From: Bog-756 sp963777665
GTDB lineage: Bacteria; Actinomycetota; Acidimicrobiia; Acidimicrobiales; RAAP-2
Assembly: GCA_963777665.1 (NCBI GenBank)
Contig: CAVZRJ010000006.1
Span: 1-64,000 of the forward strand
Direction of reading: 5' to 3'
Length of the DNA stretch: 64,000 nucleotides
The notes beneath the pieces are model-generated. The model made no database searches. It worked only from the letters and a program-made list of their open reading frames with translations, and had not been told where the DNA came from. Positions 56,436-64,000 of the stretch are shown piece after piece. The translations under genes were made by a program, and so were the position numbers. Numbering within the stretch: position 1 is the stretch's first letter; the number at the start of each line of letters is the position of its first letter.

Positions 56436-57333
56436 TCAGCCACCGGTGGACGGCCGCAGCCCGAACCGGTCGGCGAATGCGGACAGCTCCTCGCGGATGC
56501 CGTCGAGGTCCTCGTTCATCGACGTGGAGAGGAGCATCCGGTCGACGCCCGCGTCCGACGCCGAGACCACCTCCTCCTCGGTCAGGGTCGGCAGGTATCC
56601 GGACACCGAGAGCTCGATCGACTCGGGATCGCGCCCGGCCGCCTCGGCCGCCTCGCGCATCTGGTCGACGCGGACCGCGAGCTCGGCGGGCGCGAGCCCG
56701 AGGGGCTGGAAGCCGTCCCCGAGCCGACCGGCCCGCCGTGCCGCGGCCGCGCTGTGACCCCCGATGTGGAGGGGCACGCCGCCGGGACGGACTGGCTTCG
56801 GAAAGGAGTGGGCGTGGCGGAAGGAGACGAACGCGCCGTCGAAGGCTCGCGCCCTCCTCGCCGGAATCGGCCCAGAGGGCCCGCATGGCCTCGATGGTCT
56901 CGTCGGTCCGTCGTCCCCTGGTTCGGGGGTCGGCCCCGGTGGCCGACAGCTCCTCGTCCATCCAGCCCACCCCGAGGCACATCCGGACCCGGCCCTTCGA
57001 GAGGACGTCGACCGTGGCGATCCGCTTGGCCAGGACCACCGCCTGGTGGTTCGGGACGACGAGGACGCCGGTGGCCAGGGTGATCCGCGAGGTCACCGCC
57101 GCCAGGAAGGCCATCAGGTCGAGCGGGTCGGGGATGCGGCAGTCGTCGGGCAGCGGCATCCGTCCCGACGAGGCGTAGGGGTAGGTGCTGGTGTAGTCCG
57201 AGATGACCACGGCGTGCTCGACGAGCACCAGCGACTCGAACCCGCTCGCCTCGGCGTGCCGGGCGAACGCGGTCATCCACTCCGGGTCGGCGGTGACTCC
57301 GGTGCGGACCGGCGGGATGATGCCGAACTCCAT
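56436..57333 (-). CDS. LLM-class F420-dependent oxidoreductase, one frameshift
   Basis: ATG at 57333 after CGAAGGAG. Luciferase-like family of the TIGR03619-type: MEFGIIPPVRTG, ESLVLVEHAVVISDYTSTYP, ITLATGVLVVPNHQAVVLAK, GRVRMCLGVGWMDEEL. After about residue 175 one base is in excess (near 56850); the frame then resumes as FDGAFVSFRHAHSFPKPV, PLHIGGHSAAAARRAGRLGD, and ends FGLRPSTGG. About 298 aa when corrected. It likely binds F420; substrate unknown. Confidence 0.85.
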
Positions 57334-57651
57334 GGGTACTCCTTCGTCCTGGTTCGTCCTGACCGTTCCTCGCGGACGGTTCGACCGACCGGCGTCGCGG
57401 GCGTCTGGTCCGGTCGGGTTCGGCACCGATCCGTCCGGCGGTCAGGCGCCGAGCGTACGCAGGCGCATCGGCAACCGCCAGCGAGCCGCTGCAGGGCGTC
57501 GGCGACCTCCACGCCACCGACCAGGGCACTGCCTCGGCGATGCTGCTCCGATCGCCCGCCGCCGGATCGGTAGCCTGGAGCAGTCCCCACGCGCCCCGGC
57601 GGGGACGAGGACCCCCGACGTGGGGCTGCGGGGACGACGGGACCACCTCCC
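57334..57651. other. Divergent intergenic region
   Basis: About 320 bases between the luciferase-like gene and the Tat-signal protein. No gene, RNA or repeat recognised; expected to hold both promoters. Confidence 0.5.
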
Positions 57652-59439
57652 ATGAGCAGACACGGCGCACAGCCACCCGGAGGCCACGGGGAATCCGATC
57701 CGGCGTCCGCGCACCCGGCGGCTCCGGATCCCCGGTTGAGCCGGCGGCGGTTCCTGGCCTGGTCGGCGGTGGGAGGTGCTGCAGCGGCCGTCGCCTCGGC
57801 GCGGCTGATGCGGCCGGCGCGTTCGACGGGACCGCGGCCGTGCCGCGGCGTCCGGGGCATCCCCGGGTCCATCCTCGCTCCACGACGGCCCAGCCGGTTT
57901 CCGACGGCGTCACCGTGATCGACGGGGTGACCCTGCCCGACCTCGCCCGGCGATCATCGCCGAGAACGCGCTGACCGGGCACGCCTGGTGGGTCACCACC
58001 CCCCAGCAGGCCGGAGACATCGAGGGGTACGCCGATGCGGTGAGCGCGGTGGCCGGCGACCTGGTCACCCTCTACGTGAGCACCAAGGCCGCCACCTTCC
58101 ACGTCGAGGCCTACCGGATGGGCTACTACCAGGGCATCGGCGCCCGGCTGGTGTGGACGTCGGCCGAGGTCCCCGGAAGTCCGACAGGCGCTGCCCGCCC
58201 TCCTCGCGCCGACCAACACGATCGAGTGCGACTGGTCGCCCTCGCTGACCCTGACCGTCGACGACGACGTGGCCTCCGGGTGCCTACCTGCTCAAGCTGG
58301 TCGGGCGCCACCGGCGAACAGGGGTTCGTCCCCCTCTGCGTGCGCGACGACAGCTCGCAGGCCGCGATCGTCATCCAGCACTCCGTGACCACCTGGCAGG
58401 CGTACAACCGGTGGGGTGGCTACTCCCTGTACTACGGGAACAACGGGGGGGCGCTCTCCTTCACCCACGCCCCGGCGGGGGGGACCTACGCCGAACCGGG
58501 CGCGGATCGTCTCGTTCGACCGGCCCTACGACCACGACTGGGCATCGGGTGCTGCCGACTTCGTCGGCAACGAGCTGCCGGTGGTCTTCCACGCCGAGCG
58601 GCTCGGCCTCGACGTCACCTACTGGACCGACGTCGACCTCCACGCCCGGCCCGACCTGCTGGCCAACCACCTCGCCCTGGTGAGCCTCGGACACGACGAG
58701 TACTGGTCGGGCCCCATGCGCGACGCAGCGGTGTCCGGGGTCGCGGCCGGCCTCAACATGGCCTTCCTCGGAGCCAACGCCTGTTACCGGCAGATCCGGT
58801 TGGAGCCCTCGCCGCTCGGGCCCGACCGCCACCAGGTCTGCTACAAGTCGGCGGCAGAGGACCCGATCACCGGCCACGACGACGCGCTGGTGACCGTCAA
58901 CTGGGCCGACTCGCCGGTCTCCAAACCCGAGTCCGAGCTCATCGGGAGCACGTACCAGGACGTCGACGCCAACGCCGACATGGTCATCGCCGACCCGACC
59001 GCATGGGCGCTGGCCGGCACGGGCCTGAGCGCCGGCCAACACCTCCCCAAGGTGATGCGAGGGCGAGTTCGACCGCTACGAGCCCGACGGACCGGGTCCG
59101 GCCGAGGTGGACGTCATCGCCCACTCGCTCGTCGCCAACCGCCGCGGCAACTACTCGGACATGACCTGGTACACGGCGACCGCCGGCGGTGGCGTGTTCG
59201 CCACCGGCAACGCCAGCTGGGTCGGCCAGATGTCGGACGCACCGCTCATCCCGCCCAACGTCCTCCCTTCCGCCGTGCCCGGGGTGACCGAGAACCTGCT
59301 GCGGATCATGGTGAACGTCTACTCGGTCATCGGGATGGGGCCTGCCAGCATCACCCACCCCTCGTCGGGGACGTGGCGGGCGGCCTACCCCGCGGGGTCG
59401 GTCTCCGCCCTCGCCGCCGCGTCCGACACGACGGCCTGA
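57652..59439 (+). pseudogene. Tat-exported dimethylformamidase-beta-like protein, several frameshifts
   Basis: The ATG at 57652 begins a twin-arginine signal peptide (LSRRRFLAWSAVGGAAAAVA). Read through successive frames, the mature part shows HAWWVTTPQQAGDIEGYAD, VEAYRMGYYQGIGARLVW, QHSVTTWQAYNRWGGYSLYY, SFDRPYDHDW, VSLGHDEYWSGPMRDA and GLNMAFLGANACYR, then a C-terminal NRRGNYSDMTWYTA. This is the domain named for the N,N-dimethylformamidase beta subunit, common in exported actinobacterial proteins of unknown function. At least five frame changes occur between 57800 and 59070. No block appears lost, so assembly errors are a strong alternative to decay. Confidence 0.8.
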
Positions 59440-59451
59440 GCCTCGCTCAGG

Positions 59452-60544
59452 TCACTCGCTGATCGTGATGGGCTGATCGTCGAGCGAGAGGTCCGAGCTG
59501 GCCGGGAGGTCGCCCCCGACCGCGTCGATCGCGTTCTGCGCATCGACCGCGTTTTCCGCGTTCTGGGCGGCCAGGTGGTCGCGGATCCGCTCGTCGACCT
59601 CGGCCATCAGCTGCGGGTTCTCGGTCAGGAAGGTCTTCACGTTCTCGCGGCCCTGGCCGAGCTGCTCGCCCTCGTAGGTGAACCAGGCACCGGACTTCTT
59701 GATGAAGCCGAGCTCCACGCCCACATCGAGCAGCGATCCCTCGCGGCTGATGCCCTCGTCCGAAGGTGATGTCGAACTCCGCCTGCTTGAACGGCGGCGA
59801 GCACTTGTTCTTCACCACCTTGACCCGGGTCCGGTTGCCGACCTGGTCGGCGCCGTCCTTGATGGTCTCGATGCGCCGGATGTCGAGGCGGATCGACGAG
59901 TAGAACTTGAGGGCCCGGCCTCCCGGGGTGACCTCGGGCGAGCCGTACATGACACCGATCTTCTCGCGCAGCTGGTTGATGAAGATGGCGATGGTCCGCG
60001 ACTTGGACAGGGTCCCGGTCAGCTTGCGCAGCGCCTGGGACATCAGGCGGGCCTGAAGGCCGACGTGGGAGTCGCCCATCTCGCCCTCGATCTCGGCGCG
60101 GGGGGTGAGGGCCGCCACCGAGTCGATGACCAGGACGTCGAGCGCGCCGGAGCGGATCAGCATGTCGGCGATCTCGAGCGCCTGCTCACCGGTGTCGGGC
60201 TGGGAGATCAGCAGGTCGTCGATGTTGACGCCGATCGCCTTGGCGTAGACGGGGTCCATGGCGTGCTCGGCGTCGATGTAGGCGCAGATGCCGCCGTTGC
60301 GCTGGGCCTCGGCCACCACGTGCATGGCCAGCGTCGACTTCCCCGAGGACTCGGGGCCGAAGATCTCGACGATGCGGCCACGGGGGAGGCCGCCGATCCC
60401 GAGCGCCAGGTCGAGGGCGAGCGCCCCGGTGGGGATGGCCTCGATGTTCATGTGGAGGTTCTCGCCCATCCGCATGATCGATCCCTTGCCGAACTGCTTC
60501 TCGATCTGCCCCAGGGCCATGTCGAGTGCCTTGTCACGTTCCAT
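59452..60544 (-). CDS. recA: Recombinase A, one frameshift in the assembly
   Basis: ATG at 60544 preceded by GAGGAGAAG. Central enzyme of homologous recombination and the SOS response. Walker A GPESSGKSTLAMHVVAEA, Walker B LDVLVIDSVAAL, and KQAEFDITF are all intact. At 59766 an extra base (GGACGAGGG where GGCGAGGG would encode GEG) shifts the frame; past it ISREGSLLDVGVELGFIKKS and a normal acidic C-terminus (QPITISE) follow. Corrected length is 363 aa. No intein. Since a recA null would be surprising, an error in the sequence is the best reading. An SOS box lies 170 bases upstream. Confidence 0.95.
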
Positions 60545-60711
60545 GTCTTGTCTGCTTCTCCTCGCTGCTGTCGTTCACTTGACCTGGCCGACCGTACGGA
60601 AGGGGTGTGACGCACCATCGCCCCCGGCGGTGCCCGCGGCCTGCGACTGCGTCCCTCTGCTGTCCGGGACCGCTCTGTCCTGGATTGCGGTACGACACGG
60701 CCACTCTAGAC

Positions 60712-60727
60712 CCGAACGCACGTTCGA
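60712..60727 (-). promoter_or_regulatory. SOS box (LexA site) upstream of recA
   Basis: CCGAAC-GCAC-GTTCGA matches the actinobacterial/Gram-positive LexA consensus (CGAAC-N4-GTTCG) with perfect 5-bp arms. It lies in the divergent region between recA and the DUF3048 gene, about 170 bases before the recA ATG, with TCTAGAGT just downstream on the recA strand as a possible -10 region. It could affect either gene. Confidence 0.75.
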
Positions 60728-60809
60728 TGGCGGATGCCCGGCCACGGCGCGAACCGGCCAGGTGGGGTCCGACCGCGACGCCCGTCCGGCAGGCACTAGC
60801 GTCGCCCCG

Positions 60810-62204
60810 ATGCCGGACGACATCGAGCCGCCGGCGGGACCCCTCGGACGGCCCCGCCGGAGCGACACCCGGTACCCCGGCGGGCGCACGGGCCGGACGC
60901 CGCCGGGCGGCCGACGGCGGCCCCGGCCGTCCTCTCCCGCCATGAGCTCCGCAGGGAGAAGACCCGCACCTCCCGCACCTGGCGCTACGTCCTCGGCGGG
61001 GTGGCGGTCGCACTCGTCGGCATGGTCATCGGCCTGCTCGTGACGCGGGGCGATCCGAACGCGGCACCGGCGGTGACCACCACCTCCACGACGGCACGCG
61101 CGCCGCCCCGGTGGTCCACCTGCCCGTTGACCGGCGCCCCGGCCCCCGGGGGCGTCGTCCCGGCCCGCCCGGCCCTCGCCGTCAAGATCGGCAACTACTC
61201 CGGCGACCGCCCGTCGGCCGGGCTCAACCAGGCCGACGTGGTCTTCGAGGAGCCGGTCGAGGGGGCCTACACCCGCCTGGTGGCCGTGTTCCAGTGCCAG
61301 GGGGCGTCGCTCGTCGGCGACCTGCGCTCGGCCCGCGAGCCGGACGTCGCGATCCTGTCCCAGCTCTCGAACCCGATCTTCTTCCACGCCGGCGGCATCG
61401 ACCCGGTCCTCAACCTCCTGGCCGACGCTCCGATCCAGGACAAGAACATCCTTGCCGGCGCGAGCTCGGTGGTCATCCACCCGCCGGGCCGGTACGCGCC
61501 CTACGCCACCTTCATGTCCACCGCGTCCGGGTGGGCGCTCGCCCGCTCGGACACCGCGCCGCCGGCGCCCATCTTCGCCTACTCCGCCGCCCCGCCTGCC
61601 GGATCGGTACCGGGCTCCGGGATCGGCGTCCACATCCCGTTCTCCTCGGACGCCGACGTCACCTGGACCTGGGACGCGTCCACGTCGGACTACCTGCGCT
61701 CCTACTCGGGCGAGCCGAACAGGCTCGTCGACGGCACCCAGGTCGCGACCCACGATGTCGTCATCATGTCCGTCGCCACCTTCTACGGACCCTGGATCGA
61801 GAACAGCGAGGGCGCCCACGAGGTCGAGGTCACCGCCACTGGGTCCGGGCCCCTGGTCGTGCTGCGCAACGGGGTGGCCATCACCGGGACCTGGAGCCGT
61901 TCCGACCCCACCCACCCTGCCACCCTCACCGCCGTCCAACGGGCAGCCGATCACCCTGCAGCCGGGCACGACCTGGGAGGAGCTGGTACCCGACGGCATA
62001 CCGGTCACCACGATGGCCGCACCACCGGCTGTCCCGGCCGGCGGGGCGGCCGGCGGAGCGGGCACGGCCGGCAGTCCACCACCACCCGACCCTGAGCCGC
62101 TCCGGAACCGTCCGGCCGCGCCTCCGGCGACCGTCGCTCAGTTCGTCGGAGGGCTCCCGGACACCCACCGGCGCAGGAGGTCGAGCGCGGCGATCGTCGC
62201 GTAG
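60810..62204 (+). CDS. Membrane-anchored DUF3048 (YerB-like) protein, two frameshifts
   Basis: The ATG at 60810 gives a proline/arginine-rich cytoplasmic stretch; after a shift near 60920 comes one transmembrane helix (GGVAVALVGMVIGLLV). The outer domain has PALAVKIGNYSGDRPSAGLN, DVVFEEPVEGAYTRLVAVFQ, VGDLRSAREPDVAILSQL and FFHAGGIDPVLNLL, the DUF3048 pattern. A +1 shift near 61940 restores NGQPITLQPGTTWEELVPDG. The final stop is uncertain: 62095 in one frame, 62204 in the corrected frame (overlapping the convergent cinA end). The biochemical role of the family is not established. Confidence 0.78.
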
Positions 62205-63454
62205 TCCCGCACCCGTTCGCGGTCGCCCGGCACGCTGAACCGGACAGCTTCGGTCGCCCGGCCGGGGTAGGCGAAACCCACGAACACGGTCCCCGGGGCC
62301 TGGCCGTCCTGCTCCGTGGGCCCGGCCACCCCGGTGATGGACAGGCCGACGTCGGCACCCAGCACCCGGCGGGCGCCCTCGGCCATCGCACAGGCGGCCC
62401 GCTCGCTGACCACCGGGCCCTCGGGCACGCCGAGGACCTCGACCTTGACCTCGGATGCATAGCTGACGACCGCGCCGCGGAACCAGGCGCTCGCGCCCGG
62501 CACGTTGACCAGCCGGGACGCGGCGAGCCCACCGGTGAGCGACTCGGCCAGGCCGAGGGTCAGACCATGGTTGCCGAGGGCCCGTGCCACCGCATCCTCG
62601 ATCGCATCGTCGTCGATGCCGAAGACGACATCACCGGCGGCGTCGTGCAGGATCGAGCGGATGGCCGATTCGTGCCGGTCGAGGAGCGCGGCCGCGCTCG
62701 CCTCGCTGTCAGAGCGCACCGTGATCCGCACCTTGATTCCCTCGATGCCGCTGGCGAGGAATGCGACGGTGGCGCCGTCCGTAGGCACCTCGCCCTCCTC
62801 CGACCCGTTGCCGGCGGGCGGGCGGCCGTCGAGTCTGTCGATGTAGTCGGCAAGGGTTTCGCCCAGACCCGACTCGCTCAACCCCCACGTGCGGATCACC
62901 CGGCTCGCGATGATCCCGGACGACTCGCCACGCTCCGCCATCCGGCGGCCCAGGTCGGCGGCGATGGCCCGCTCGAACATGTCCGACATCTCGTAGGGCA
63001 CCCCCGGCACCGCGTAGACGACCTTGTGGCCGACCGGGCAGATCAGGCCCGGGGCGGTCCCCATGGTCTGCGGGATGACCGTCGCCCCCTCGGGCACGTC
63101 GGCCTGGCGCAGGTTCGATTCCGACATCTCCCGCCCGCGACTCGCAAAGAAGGTCCGGATCCGCTCGACCACCGACTCGTCCCGCGCCAGGGGAACGTTC
63201 ATGACCTCGGCGATGGCGTCGCGGGTGATGTCGTCATGGGTCGGGCCGAGCCCCCCACAGACGATCACGCCGTCACCGCGGGCGAGCGCGGTACGGATCG
63301 CGAGGACGATCCGGTCGTGATTGTCCCCCACCGCCTGGTGGAAATGCGAAGTCGCTCCCATGGCCGCGAGGTGCTCCCCGAGCCATTGCGAGTTGGTGTC
63401 GGCGATCTGCCCGAGAAGCAGCTCGGTGCCGACCGCGACGATCTCGACGCGCAC
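62138..63454 (-). CDS. cinA: CinA: competence/damage-inducible protein with NMN-deamidase domain
   Basis: 438 aa from a GTG at 63454. The N-terminal molybdopterin-binding-like (COG1058) domain is EIVAVGTELLLGQIADTNSQ, IVCGGLGPTHDDITRDAIAE, and PGLICPVGHKVVYAVPGVP. The C-terminal PncC domain from about 270 has GLTLGLAESLTGGLAASRLV and WFRGAVVSYASEVKVEVLGV, which in homologues deamidates nicotinamide mononucleotide. It follows pgsA by six bases, in one operon. The cinA-recA neighbourhood is widespread in bacteria. Confidence 0.95.
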   Translation of the reverse strand: MRVEIVAVGTELLLGQIADTNSQWLGEHLAAMGATSHFHQAVGDNHDRIVLAIRTALARGDGVIVCGGLGPTHDDITRDAIAEVMNVPLARDESVVERIRTFFASRGREMSESNLRQADVPEGATVIPQTMGTAPGLICPVGHKVVYAVPGVPYEMSDMFERAIAADLGRRMAERGESSGIIASRVIRTWGLSESGLGETLADYIDRLDGRPPAGNGSEEGEVPTDGATVAFLASGIEGIKVRITVRSDSEASAAALLDRHESAIRSILHDAAGDVVFGIDDDAIEDAVARALGNHGLTLGLAESLTGGLAASRLVNVPGASAWFRGAVVSYASEVKVEVLGVPEGPVVSERAACAMAEGARRVLGADVGLSITGVAGPTEQDGQAPGTVFVGFAYPGRATEAVRFSVPGDRERVRDYATIAALDLLRRWVSGSPPTN

Positions 63455-63460
63455 GGACGC

Positions 63461-64000
63461 TCAGCCGGTCGCGCCGGGGCCGTCGAGCACCCCGGCGCTG
63501 TGCCCGTCGTGCATGCTCCCGGTCGGCTCCCGGGCCGCCCGGCGGCCGTCCAGCCAGTACTGCGCGCCGGTGAAGAGGGTCATCGCCGTGGCCACCCAGA
63601 TGGCGGCGTCGAGGATGCCGGTGTGGCCGGCCAGTGGCGGGGCCAGGCACATCCCGATGGCGATGTCCTGGAGCAGCGTCTTGAGCTTGGCCGAGTTGCG
63701 GGCCGGGATCGAGACGCCGTGTCGGCCGACCACCGACGCGGTAGACGCTCATGGCGATCTCGCGTGCGGCGATCAGGGCCACCGGGAGCCACCAGACGAT
63801 CCCCTTGGCCACGAGCGCGAACAGGGCGCCGAGGACGACCACCTTGTCGGCCAACGGGTCGAGGAAGGCCCCGGAGCGGGTGGTTCCCTGACGCCGTGCC
63901 AGCCAACCGTCGATGCCGTCGGACATGGCCAGCACGCCCCCGAGGACGAAGGTGAACCAGCTGGCTCCCCACACCATGATCAGGACGATGACAACCGGGG
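63461..64000 (-). CDS. pgsA: CDP-diacylglycerol-glycerol-3-phosphate phosphatidyltransferase (partial, one frameshift)
   Basis: The 5' end lies beyond the window. The CDP-alcohol phosphotransferase signature is complete: SDGIDGWLARR, GAFLDPLADK (D-G-x2-A-R...G-x3-D-x3-D). Membrane helices surround it (VVLGALFALVAKGIVWWLPV, IAIGMCLAPPLAGH). Near 63730 the frame shifts between SVYRV and GRHGVSIPARNSAKLKT. It makes phosphatidylglycerol phosphate or a related lipid and is usually essential, so the shift is probably an error. The C-terminal 20 residues are hydrophilic. Confidence 0.88.

Noticed and set aside
59452..60544. Programmed frameshift or intein in recA
   Set aside because: The shift is one extra base in a conserved GEG codon run with no slippery heptamer and no inserted domain; sequencing error is simpler, especially as other genes nearby show similar lesions.
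1..64000. tRNA, rRNA or CRISPR arrays
   Set aside because: None recognised on reading; a covariance-model search would be needed to exclude a tRNA.

Overview
The window is high-GC DNA with dense coding, frequent GTG starts, many 4-base gene overlaps, LuxAB-like (probably F420-dependent) oxidoreductases, and a pgsA-cinA-recA block with an actinobacterial-type SOS box. This points to an actinobacterium, plausibly of the Acidimicrobiia; that placement is inferred from gene content, not from a marker-gene tree.

Layout. 1-5 kb is mobile DNA: an IS21 element (istA/istB) that has cut a tyrosine integrase, a frameshifted unknown gene, and a degenerate group II intron. 5.2-6.2 kb is a secreted seven-repeat YVTN beta-propeller, followed by a 15-bp perfect palindrome and a phosphoglycerate-mutase-family gene. 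7.3-15.4 kb is a minus-strand cell-surface polysaccharide operon: UDP-glucose dehydrogenase, ABC exporter, three glycosyltransferases and a nucleotide-sugar epimerase, almost all translationally coupled. A histidine kinase/response regulator pair is divergent from it, and a second orphan OmpR-type regulator faces that pair. 19.5-24.6 kb holds a luciferase-like oxidoreductase and a TIR-transmembrane-WD40-type protein (possible immune or signalling protein). 24.6-32.1 kb is an IS630 hot spot: one decayed copy and three intact elements placed end to end, sharing CTAG junctions. A glycine-rich secreted protein interrupted by an in-frame amber codon lies between them. 32.3-35.1 kb has a secreted beta-helix protein and a membrane protein.

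35.5-47.4 kb is catabolic and regulatory: a CoA-transferase, a phosphofructokinase that has lost its catalytic segment, a coupled operon of Baeyer-Villiger-type monooxygenase, tandem SDR and amidohydrolase, a second SDR/luciferase-like pair, and an FAD oxidoreductase-ECF41 sigma operon with a matching ECF41-type promoter. 47.4-57.3 kb carries the Lhr helicase, an SDR, a divergent pair of unusual citrate synthases (one with an N-terminal MerR-like HTH, the other with an N-terminal CBS pair) around an AT-rich inverted repeat, a SnoaL-like protein and another luciferase-like enzyme. 57.6-64 kb carries a Tat-exported dimethylformamidase-beta-like protein, recA, a DUF3048 (YerB-like) protein, cinA and pgsA.

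Caution: many genes that should be intact, including recA and pgsA, contain single-base frameshifts. Indel errors in the assembly are therefore likely, and the frameshifts here should not be read as pseudogenes without raw-read support. The exceptions better explained by real events are the pfkA internal deletion, the 7-bp duplication in the intron reverse transcriptase, the amber codon at 26024, and the IS-disrupted integrase.
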